Of a DNA stretch of 11,396 nt, positions 6,287-11,396 are shown piece after piece. A program made the position numbers and the translations under genes. The notes beneath the pieces were generated by a model. It saw only the letters and a program-made list of their open reading frames with translations. It searched no databases and had not been told where the DNA came from. The DNA is from Chloroflexota bacterium (GTDB lineage: Bacteria; Chloroflexota; Dehalococcoidia; SHYM01). Positions within the stretch are counted from its first letter, which is position 1, and every line of letters begins with the position of its first letter. Location: assembly GCA_016199375.1 (NCBI GenBank), contig JACQGV010000229.1:1-11396 (forward strand), in the 5' to 3' direction.

Positions 6287-6523
6287 TCAAGTGTGCATGA
6301 CCACGCAGGTCAGGGTATTGCGGATGCCGTCAATGGGCCGGACGTTGTTGCGCAGTATCTCGGTCACGTGGTCGAACTCGTCGGCCACCAGCTCCACCAC
6401 GATGTCGTAGGGCCCCATGACCTCGTTGACCTCTTCGGTGCCCTTCACCTTCTGGAGTTTCTTGACTACCTCCTTGGTCTTGGCGGTGTCTGCGGTGATC
6501 AGCACATATGCTTTTACAGCCAT
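6287..6523 (-). CDS. Stand-alone Lrp/AsnC ligand-binding (RAM) domain protein
   Basis: A 78-residue protein comprising only the alpha/beta RAM domain of Lrp/AsnC regulators, with no helix-turn-helix. Features are AYVLITADTAKTKEVVKKLQ (strand 1 and helix), VMGPYDIVVELVADEFDHV (the Gly-rich turn and strand typical of the family) and GIRNTLTCVVM (last strand). Such domains form dimers to decamers and bind amino acids at subunit interfaces. ATG 6523 is chosen over upstream in-frame codons because AAGGAGG lies seven bases before it. It follows the zinc-ribbon stop directly and abuts trpG. A tryptophan- or anthranilate-sensing role is suggested by position only. Without a DNA-binding domain it would have to act on proteins, possibly anthranilate synthase. 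Confidence 0.88.
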   Translation of the reverse strand: MAVKAYVLITADTAKTKEVVKKLQKVKGTEEVNEVMGPYDIVVELVADEFDHVTEILRNNVRPIDGIRNTLTCVVMHT

Positions 6524-6537
6524 GTCGCAACCTCCTT

Positions 6538-6792
6538 CTAGCCGGGGCCGCCCCGGTCGCTCAGCTCGCCCCGGCACTCGCTGCAGTACAGGTCGAGGTT
6601 CGTATCCTGATGGATAAACTCCTCGACCCGCATGGCGGTCTTGGAGCCGCAGTGAGGACAGCGGTAGCTGACCGTGTCATTGCTAACGCGCACATCCAGG
6701 TCGGCGTACCACAGTAATATCTGGCCCGGCTGCCATTTGGCCAGGACGGCGCTCATCCCCCGGTGGTCGCTGGCCAGCTCCCGGAGATCCAT
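6538..6792 (-). CDS. Small zinc-ribbon protein of unknown function
   Basis: An 84-residue protein with two CxxC knuckles, CPHC (45-48) and CSEC (70-73), spaced like a zinc ribbon. The N-terminal 40 residues (helix, then WQPGQILLWYADLDVRV) do not match a family I recognise. GGGAGG lies four bases before the ATG. It sits between trpE (45 bases upstream) and the RAM-domain gene, whose Shine-Dalgarno directly follows its TAG, so it is part of the trp transcript. It lacks the CxxCxGxG repeats of anti-TRAP, the zinc protein controlled by a Trp T-box in Bacillus, so homology to that is not claimed. Confidence 0.75.
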   Translation of the reverse strand: MDLRELASDHRGMSAVLAKWQPGQILLWYADLDVRVSNDTVSYRCPHCGSKTAMRVEEFIHQDTNLDLYCSECRGELSDRGGPG

Positions 6793-6837
6793 GTTGCCTC
6801 CCTCCGACGGCTGCGAGGCTCTAGGCGCCCGCGCGGT

Positions 6838-8313
6838 CTAGTGTAGCACGGCCTGTCCGGCGGCGGCGGCCGCCTGCTCGGCATGCTCGATGGCCCGCAG
6901 CGGCGCCAGGGCCTTGTTCAGGCTCTCCTGGTACTCCAGCTCCGGCACGGAGTCGAATACGATGCCCCCGCCGGCCTGCACGTGGGCCACCCCGTCCTTG
7001 AGGACGAGGGTGCGGATGGTGATGGCGGTGTCCATGTTGCCGTCGAAGCCGAAGTAGCCCACGGCGCCGCTGTAGGGCCCGCGTTTGACGGGCTCCACCG
7101 CGGCGATGATCTCCATGGCCCGGATCTTGGGGGCGCCGGAGAGGGTGCCGGCGGGGAGGCAGGCCCGCAGGGCATCGAAGCAGCTCTTATCGCGCCGCAG
7201 GGCCCCGTGCACCTCGGACTCCAGGTGCATCACATGGGAGTAGCGGACGACCCGCATGAGGTCGGTGACCTGCACCGAGCCGGGCTCGCTCACCCGCCCC
7301 ACGTCGTTGCGGCCCAGGTCCACCAGCATGATGTGCTCCGCCCGCTCCTTCTCGTCGGCGCGCAGCTCCGCGGCCAGGGCCGCGTCCTCCTCGGGCGTGG
7401 CGCCCCGCCGCCGCGTGCCCGCCAGGGGGAAGTTGTAGATGGTGCCGTCCTCCACCCGCACCAGCAGCTCGGGGGAGGCGCCGATGATGTGAAAGTCGTC
7501 CAGGTGCAAGAAGTACATGTAGGGCGAGGGGTTGATGGCCCGCAGGGCGCGGTAGATGTCGAAGGGGTTAGCCTGGGTGGGCCGGGCCAAGCGCTGGGAG
7601 GGCACGACCTGGATGATGTCGCCGGCCACGATGTAGTCCCTGCAGCGCTCCACCATGGCCAGATAGGCGTCCCGGGTGAAGTTGGAGGTCACGGCCGCGG
7701 CCGCCGACGGTGGGGCGGGCGAGCGCTTCAGCCGCAGGGGTTTCTGCAGCCGCCGCGCCAGCCGCTCGATGCGCCCCGCGGCCTGGGCGTAGGCCGCCTC
7801 CACGTCTCCGTCCAGGCGGACGTGGCTGATGACCTTGATGACGTGCTTCAGGTGGTCGAAGACCAGCAGGGTGTCCGTGAAAAGGAAGACGGACTCCGGC
7901 AGGCCCAGGGGGTCGGCCGCGGGCGCGGGGATGCGGGGCTCGTAGTAGCGGGTGACCTCGTAGGCCAGGAAGCCCACGGCGCCGCCCAGGAAACGGGGGA
8001 GGCCAGGGACCGGCACCGGGCGGTAGCGGCGCAGCTCCCTCTCGATCAGAAGGAGCGGGTCCACGGCGCCCTGGCGCTGGCCGGGGCCGGTCTTGATGAT
8101 CTTGTAGGGTTGGGTGCCGATGAAGCTGTAGCGGGCCAGCCGCTCGCCGCCTTCCACGCTTTCCAGGAGGAAGGAGTGCTTGCCCCGGGCCACCTTGAGG
8201 AAGGCCGAGACCGGCGTCTCCAGGTCGGCCGCCAGCTCGCGGTAGATGGGCACCAGGTTGCCCCGCGCCGCCAGCTCTCTGACCTGGTCCAGACTTGGTG
8301 TATACACGTTCAC
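6838..8313 (-). CDS. trpE: Anthranilate synthase component I
   Basis: A 491-residue chorismate-utilising enzyme that, with TrpG, converts chorismate and glutamine to anthranilate. The N-terminal domain carries LLES (residues 49-52), and the catalytic domain has NPSPYMYF; both belong to the Trp feedback site, so end-product inhibition is likely. Further family motifs are GTRRRG, HIMLVDLGRND, the chorismate-binding AGTLSGAPKIRAMEII, GPYSGAVGYFGFDG and the C-terminal QAGGGIVFDSVPELEYQESLNKA. Length is typical. The GTG at 8313 overlaps the STAS-like stop as GTGA and has GAGGT six bases upstream inside that gene, so it is translationally coupled to it. Transcription should depend on the T-box leader about 1.3 kb upstream unless a hidden internal promoter exists. 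Confidence 0.98.
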   Translation of the reverse strand: MNVYTPSLDQVRELAARGNLVPIYRELAADLETPVSAFLKVARGKHSFLLESVEGGERLARYSFIGTQPYKIIKTGPGQRQGAVDPLLLIERELRRYRPVPVPGLPRFLGGAVGFLAYEVTRYYEPRIPAPAADPLGLPESVFLFTDTLLVFDHLKHVIKVISHVRLDGDVEAAYAQAAGRIERLARRLQKPLRLKRSPAPPSAAAAVTSNFTRDAYLAMVERCRDYIVAGDIIQVVPSQRLARPTQANPFDIYRALRAINPSPYMYFLHLDDFHIIGASPELLVRVEDGTIYNFPLAGTRRRGATPEEDAALAAELRADEKERAEHIMLVDLGRNDVGRVSEPGSVQVTDLMRVVRYSHVMHLESEVHGALRRDKSCFDALRACLPAGTLSGAPKIRAMEIIAAVEPVKRGPYSGAVGYFGFDGNMDTAITIRTLVLKDGVAHVQAGGGIVFDSVPELEYQESLNKALAPLRAIEHAEQAAAAAGQAVLH

Positions 8314-8666
8314 GCGCCGACCTCGTTTTCACTGGCGCCTTTGACGAGGAGCCAGTTGCCGTTGTCCAGCTCGCGTATCAATACACCATGAGCCCGCCCC
8401 ACGGCCTGGAACTTGAGCGATAGGCGCGTCGGTGGGTTGAGCAGGATCACGCGCATTCGCACGGCCTCCCCCAGGAGCGCCTCGATGATTGCGACTACCT
8501 CGTCGAGAAACGACGGCGTGACACCGTCCACACCGCTAAAGTCGAGGGCGACCTCCTGCTGGTCCTCGGACAACGCTTGTCTTAACGCAGGCCCAATAGC
8601 CTTGGCGGACTCGCGTGTGACCAATACGCGTCTGCCAAGCAAGTCGTAAACTTTCACCGCACTCAT
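8310..8666 (-). CDS. STAS-like protein (DUF4325 type)
   Basis: A 118-residue protein whose middle, VALDFSGVDGVTPSFLDEVV (residues 39-58), is the hallmark of the STAS-like DUF4325 family: a hydrophobic strand, a short loop ending near Ser/Thr, and the following helix. STAS domains act as anti-anti-sigma factors or partner-switch components. ATG 8666 is chosen over an upstream in-frame ATG because GAGGAG lies six bases before it, overlapping the stop of the HATPase gene. The gene ends in a four-base GTGA overlap with trpE. GC is noticeably lower than in trpE. Pairing with an adjacent HATPase protein suggests a signalling module. What it senses is unknown. Confidence 0.78.
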   Translation of the reverse strand: MSAVKVYDLLGRRVLVTRESAKAIGPALRQALSEDQQEVALDFSGVDGVTPSFLDEVVAIIEALLGEAVRMRVILLNPPTRLSLKFQAVGRAHGVLIRELDNGNWLLVKGASENEVGA

Positions 8667-8676
8667 TGGGCTCTCC

Positions 8677-9534
8677 TCAAGTTGGGATCGAGGCATACGC
8701 TAGCGTGCCGGGGAACAGCGTCACCCTCTTGGCCTCGCTTTCAATCTCTTCACTGATCTGCAACGCGCCCGAGCCCGAATGGATTATGAGCTGGCGCCCA
8801 TCTCTTCTCATGTCCTCGGAGACCCCGTAGAGACCGATGCCGCGCGTCGGATCGCCGGTGCCGCTGATGCGTTCTCTGACAGCGAGCTCGATGGCTACCC
8901 AGTCGTAGGGCACGCGGTCCCGGAGCGCCGGGTTGCGCTCGAGAGACCGCCTAATTCCGATGCCGCCATCGGCCACGCCACAGACGAAACGCCTGCCTGC
9001 TTCGAATTGATAGAACTGGATGAATCCATAGGCGCCGATGGGAGAGTCCGCGTGCTGAACTGCGTTTAGGGCCAGCTCCGCGAATAGCTCAGATACGAGA
9101 GGGTGGAGGTTGACAGCACCCAGGCCAGATGAAGTAAGCGCCTCCAGCGCGTTGTTGGCCAATTCCTCGACCTGAGGTTCGGTGTGGAACCCTGTCAACG
9201 ACATGACAATCTGAGGGTCCCGTCTCGTCGGGATCCCTCGGTCATCTACCGTAACGCCGCTGCTTTGCAGGGCTTGGAATAGGCCCAGAGACTTGAGGTA
9301 CGTGCAGACGCCGACATTGCCGGGCACCAAGAGTTCGCAGGCGCTCCCTCTTAGGCGGGCTAGCAGCGGGTATATCACACACCACAGCACAGCAGAGGGC
9401 CGTATAAATTCACATTGTCGCAGATCGATCTGGACATCGCGCTCCGAAAAGGTGGAAAGTCGCGGGTCATGGCTGGCAAACCTCGACGACAACTCCGAGG
9501 CATTCCTGAAATTTCCTGGAGCTTCGATGCGCAT
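8677..9534 (-). CDS. STAS-like plus GHKL-ATPase (HATPase_c) protein
   Basis: A 285-residue protein. Residues about 30-95 (VQIDLRQCEFIRPSAVLWCV) look like a STAS-type or related alpha/beta domain. Residues about 145-240 form a GHKL ATP-binding domain with an N-box ELFAELALNAVQHA (Glu153, Asn157), a G1 box VADGGIGI (Asp189) and a G2 box TRGIGLYGV (231-238). This resembles anti-sigma-factor kinases or signalling ATPases rather than a sensor kinase: there is no phosphorylatable-His dimerisation domain and no membrane segment. ATG 9534 is preferred because GGAAGG lies six bases upstream; a TTG at 9558 sits too close to its candidate ribosome site. It is the first gene after the Trp T-box terminator and is lower in GC than the trp genes. 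Phosphorylation of the neighbouring STAS-like protein is a guess. Confidence 0.8.
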   Translation of the reverse strand: MRIEAPGNFRNASELSSRFASHDPRLSTFSERDVQIDLRQCEFIRPSAVLWCVIYPLLARLRGSACELLVPGNVGVCTYLKSLGLFQALQSSGVTVDDRGIPTRRDPQIVMSLTGFHTEPQVEELANNALEALTSSGLGAVNLHPLVSELFAELALNAVQHADSPIGAYGFIQFYQFEAGRRFVCGVADGGIGIRRSLERNPALRDRVPYDWVAIELAVRERISGTGDPTRGIGLYGVSEDMRRDGRQLIIHSGSGALQISEEIESEAKRVTLFPGTLAYASIPT

Positions 9535-9565
9535 CGAATGCCTTCCGAGATAGACCAAGTCCCCT

Positions 9566-9594
9566 AATAAATAACCCCGCCACTAGGGGCGGGG
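9566..9594 (-). terminator. Intrinsic terminator of the T-box leader
   Basis: On the minus strand CCCCGCC and GGCGGGG (9575-9594) form a 7-base-pair stem with a six-base loop, extendable by A-U and G-U pairs, followed by TTATTTATT (9566-9574). The 5' arm of C residues can instead pair with AGGG of the T-box, giving the mutually exclusive antiterminator. It ends 31 bases before the chosen start of the HATPase gene. Confidence 0.9.
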
Positions 9595-9838
9595 CTACCG
9601 CGGTGCCACCCTGCTTCAGTTCGCCGGAGGCGAACCCTCTTTTCAGGCGCCCCGCCCAGGCGGGATGCCCTGGACCTGTAACGGTGTCCCTCCGGCAGGG
9701 CCTACTCGTCCCGCGCGCGGGACTTTTGGGCTGCGGCTCCGGGGTCCATTCGGCCGTTCGCGCGGGCACCGGGTCGCACCGTCCCCCGGCTCTCTGGGCC
9801 CCGCTTGCGGCCTACTAGTCCCCTTCAGCGCCGTTGCT
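9566..9838 (-). promoter_or_regulatory. T-box riboswitch, tRNA-Trp specific
   Basis: On the minus strand a full T-box leader can be read. Stem I has a GCTGA/GGAGC kink-turn-like base, an AGTAG in the specifier loop (9812-9816), the AGAGAG motif (9790-9795) and the GGTGCGA segment near the apex. The 3' side of the specifier loop reads GAATGGACCCC, placing UGG (9746-9748), the tryptophan codon. Then come a GTCCCGCG/CGCGGGAC hairpin, a GTTCGCC/GGCGAAC hairpin, and the T-box AGGGTGGCACCGCGG (9598-9612). Its UGGC bulge (9605-9608) would pair with the tRNA 3' end and fits a G discriminator base, usual in tRNA-Trp. An intrinsic terminator follows. Uncharged tRNA-Trp should permit readthrough into the downstream genes. 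Confidence 0.94.
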
Positions 9839-9847
9839 TATGCCAAG

Positions 9848-9876
9848 AGCTTACCAGGGGGCCCCAGCCTTGTCAA
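9848..9876 (-). promoter_or_regulatory. Sigma70-type promoter driving the T-box trp transcript
   Basis: Minus strand: perfect TTGACA (9871-9876), a 17-base spacer, and TAAGCT (9848-9853). Transcription would begin near 9841, only a few bases before T-box stem I. It lies 13 bases after the trpB2 stop codon, so the T-box operon has its own promoter distinct from whatever drives trpB2. Confidence 0.8.
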
Positions 9877-9889
9877 AGGCCGGGCGCAC

Positions 9890-11254
9890 CTACACCGCCA
9901 CCTTGGGCAGCGCCTTGAGCGCCTCCTCCACCTTCTCCTTGGGGTAGGCGTAGTCCTCCAGCTTGCCCGACAGGTAGGCGTCGTAGGCGCCCAGGTCGAA
10001 GTGGCCGTGCCCGCTCAGGTTGAACAGGATGGTCTTGCGCTGGCCCGCCTGCTTGGCCCGCAGCGCCTCGTCAATGACCGTGCGGATGGCGTGGGCCGAT
10101 TCCGGCGCCGGGATTATCCCCTCGGTGCGGGCGAACTGGACGGCGGCCTCGAAGACGGGGCGCTGGTGGACGGCGACGCACTCGATGACCTTGTGGGCGT
10201 ACAGGTGGCTGATGAGGGGCGCCATGCCATGGTAGCGCAGGCCGCCGGCGTGGATGGCCGCGGGGACGAAGGTGTGGCCCAGGGTGTACATCTTCACCAG
10301 CGGCGTCAGGCCCACGGTGTCGCCGAAGTCGTAGGCGTAGACCCCGCGGGTGAGGCTGGGGGCGGCCTCGGGCTCCACGGCCACCAGGCGCAGCTCCTTG
10401 CGCCCGCCCTTCAGCTTGTCCTGGGCGAAGGGAAGCATGAGGCCGGAGAAGTTGGAGCCGCCGCCAATGCAGCCCACCACCAGATCGGGGTACTCGCCGG
10501 CCTTCTCTATCTGGAGCCTGGCCTCCTGGCCGATGATGGTCTGGTGCATGAGCACGTGGTTCAGGACGCTGCCCAGGCTGTACTTGGTGTCGTCGCGGGT
10601 GGCGGCGTCCTCCACGGCCTCGGAGATGGCGATGCCCAGGGAGCCGGGCGAGCTGGGGTCCTGGGCCAGCACCTTGCGGCCGGCCTGGGTGTCCTGGCTG
10701 GGGCTGGCCACCACCTTGGCGCCCCACGTCTCCATGAGGATGCGGCGGTAGGGCTTCTGCTGGTAGCTGACCTTCACCATGTAGACTTTGCACTCCAGCC
10801 CGAAGAACTGGCAGGCCAGGGCCAGGGCGCTGCCCCACTGGCCGGCGCCGGTCTCCGTGGCCAGCCTCTTGACCCCTTCCTGCTTGTTGTAGTAGGCCTG
10901 GGCGACGGCGGTGTTGGGCTTGTGGCTGCCCGCCGGGCTGACGCCCTCGTACTTGTAGTAGATGTGGGCCGGGGTGTCCAGTGCCCGCTCCAGCCGGCGC
11001 GCCCGGTAGACGGGCGTGGGCCGCCACAGCCGGTAGATCGCCTGGACCTCCTCCGGGATATCCAGGTAGCGCTCCTGGCTGACCTCTTGCTTGATGAGCT
11101 CCATGGGGAAGAGTGGCGCCAGGTCCTGGGGGCCGATGGGCTTGCCGGTGCCCGGGTGCAGCACCGGCGGCAGGGGCGCCGGCAGGTCGGGGGCGATGTT
11201 GTACCAGCGGCCCGGCATCTCCCTTTCGCTGAGGGTGATCTTGGTCTCTTCCAT
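9890..11254 (-). CDS. trpB2: Tryptophan synthase beta chain, TrpB2 type
   Basis: A 454-residue fold-type II PLP enzyme of the TrpB2 group, which makes tryptophan from serine and indole. The PLP lysine is Lys112 in GSHKPN, with the TrpB2-style N-terminal extension before it (classical TrpB is about 400 residues). The catalytic Glu134 lies in ETGAGQWG, where TrpB1 usually has QHG. The phosphate-binding GGGSN loop and [12 protein letters not shown] (indole/serine side) are present, and SGHGHFD near residue 415 completes the PLP site. The ATG at 11254 has an AG-rich site, GGGAGAAGGG, just upstream. No trpA is next to it, common for TrpB2, which binds TrpA poorly. It is transcribed ahead of, but apparently separately from, the T-box trp operon. 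Confidence 0.95.
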   Translation of the reverse strand: MEETKITLSEREMPGRWYNIAPDLPAPLPPVLHPGTGKPIGPQDLAPLFPMELIKQEVSQERYLDIPEEVQAIYRLWRPTPVYRARRLERALDTPAHIYYKYEGVSPAGSHKPNTAVAQAYYNKQEGVKRLATETGAGQWGSALALACQFFGLECKVYMVKVSYQQKPYRRILMETWGAKVVASPSQDTQAGRKVLAQDPSSPGSLGIAISEAVEDAATRDDTKYSLGSVLNHVLMHQTIIGQEARLQIEKAGEYPDLVVGCIGGGSNFSGLMLPFAQDKLKGGRKELRLVAVEPEAAPSLTRGVYAYDFGDTVGLTPLVKMYTLGHTFVPAAIHAGGLRYHGMAPLISHLYAHKVIECVAVHQRPVFEAAVQFARTEGIIPAPESAHAIRTVIDEALRAKQAGQRKTILFNLSGHGHFDLGAYDAYLSGKLEDYAYPKEKVEEALKALPKVAV

Positions 11255-11269
11255 AGGCCCTTCTCCCCC

Positions 11270-11290
11270 GGCGGTGCCCAGGACACCGCC
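11270..11290 (-). repeat. Hairpin just upstream of the trpB2 ribosome binding site
   Basis: GGCGGTG and CACCGCC form a 7-base-pair perfect stem around a seven-base loop, ending a single base before the purine-rich ribosome binding site of trpB2. There is no U-run, so it is not a terminator. It could affect translation or mRNA stability, or be chance in GC-rich DNA. No T-box motif was found in the 140 bases upstream of trpB2. Confidence 0.4.
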
Positions 11291-11346
11291 CTGCTTCCGT
11301 GCCTAGAAACGACTGAGCCGCCTATCCGAACCCTCACCCCCTGTGT

Positions 11347-11373
11347 CCCCGCTCCCTTGCCAAGGGAGCGGGG
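11347..11373. repeat. 12-base-pair perfect inverted repeat (REP-like or bidirectional hairpin)
   Basis: CCCCGCTCCCTT and AAGGGAGCGGGG form a perfect 12-base-pair stem around a three-base loop. Neither side has a clear T-run, although the + strand continues into an A-rich GAGAAACAAAAC, which on the minus strand is a T-rich stretch before the hairpin. The adjoining CCCTCACCCCC resembles the flank of widespread intergenic palindromic repeats, so a REP-like dispersed repeat is the favoured reading over a terminator. Confidence 0.55.
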
Positions 11374-11396
11374 GAGGAGAAACAAAACTGTGGGAC

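Noticed and set aside
6538..6792. Zinc-ribbon protein as anti-TRAP
   Set aside because: It lacks the DnaJ-like CxxCxGxG motifs of anti-TRAP and is longer; only the regulatory setting is similar.
6883..8391. Very long open frame on the + strand opposite trpE
   Set aside because: It is antisense to a textbook trpE; the translation is Gly/His/Val/Gln-rich with no domain, as expected from GC-rich codon bias on the opposite strand.
9535..9558. TTG at 9558 as the start of the HATPase gene
   Set aside because: The AGGGG upstream is only about two bases from the TTG, while ATG 9534 has GGAAGG at six bases and still leaves the domains whole.

Overview
The window reads as chromosomal DNA of a high-GC bacterium, most likely a Chloroflexota member close to Dehalococcoidia/SAR202. 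That guess rests on GC-rich coding, a tRNA-dependent (T-box) tryptophan leader, a TrpB2-type tryptophan synthase, a stand-alone Lrp/AsnC ligand-binding protein inside the trp operon, and NHL-propeller and amidohydrolase genes of a style I associate with that group. The taxonomy is inference. Only gene families and sequence signals are read directly.

Left third (1-3866): an NHL beta-propeller gene (+) converges on the C-terminal half of an amidohydrolase (-). The amidohydrolase has lost its N-terminus where an AT-richer patatin-like phospholipase gene (-) sits between two integron-type attC-like sites. On the far side is the first 40 codons of an acyl-CoA dehydrogenase (-), with its own promoter and ribosome binding site. 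The arrangement looks like an integron gene cassette lodged in, and replacing part of, a catabolic operon; no integrase is in view. A divergent nitroreductase (+) follows.

Right two thirds (3908-11396): a tryptophan biosynthesis region on the minus strand. In transcription order it runs: trpB2; a promoter and a complete T-box riboswitch with a UGG (Trp) specifier and an intrinsic terminator; a STAS-like/HATPase protein and a small STAS-like (DUF4325-type) protein; trpE; a small zinc-ribbon protein; a stand-alone RAM (Lrp/AsnC ligand-binding) protein; trpG; a DUF1059 protein; a HicA/HicB-like toxin-antitoxin pair; and trpD. No trpC, trpF or trpA is present, so the rest of the pathway must lie elsewhere.

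How it works together: uncharged tRNA-Trp should let transcription pass the terminator into the whole downstream run. TrpE and TrpG make anthranilate and TrpD adds phosphoribose. TrpE keeps the feedback-site LLES motif, so the enzyme is probably also inhibited by Trp. The most unusual points are the lower-GC signalling-type gene pair between the T-box and trpE (coupled to trpE by a GTGA overlap), the HicAB-like pair between trpG and trpD, and the cassette-like patatin insertion.
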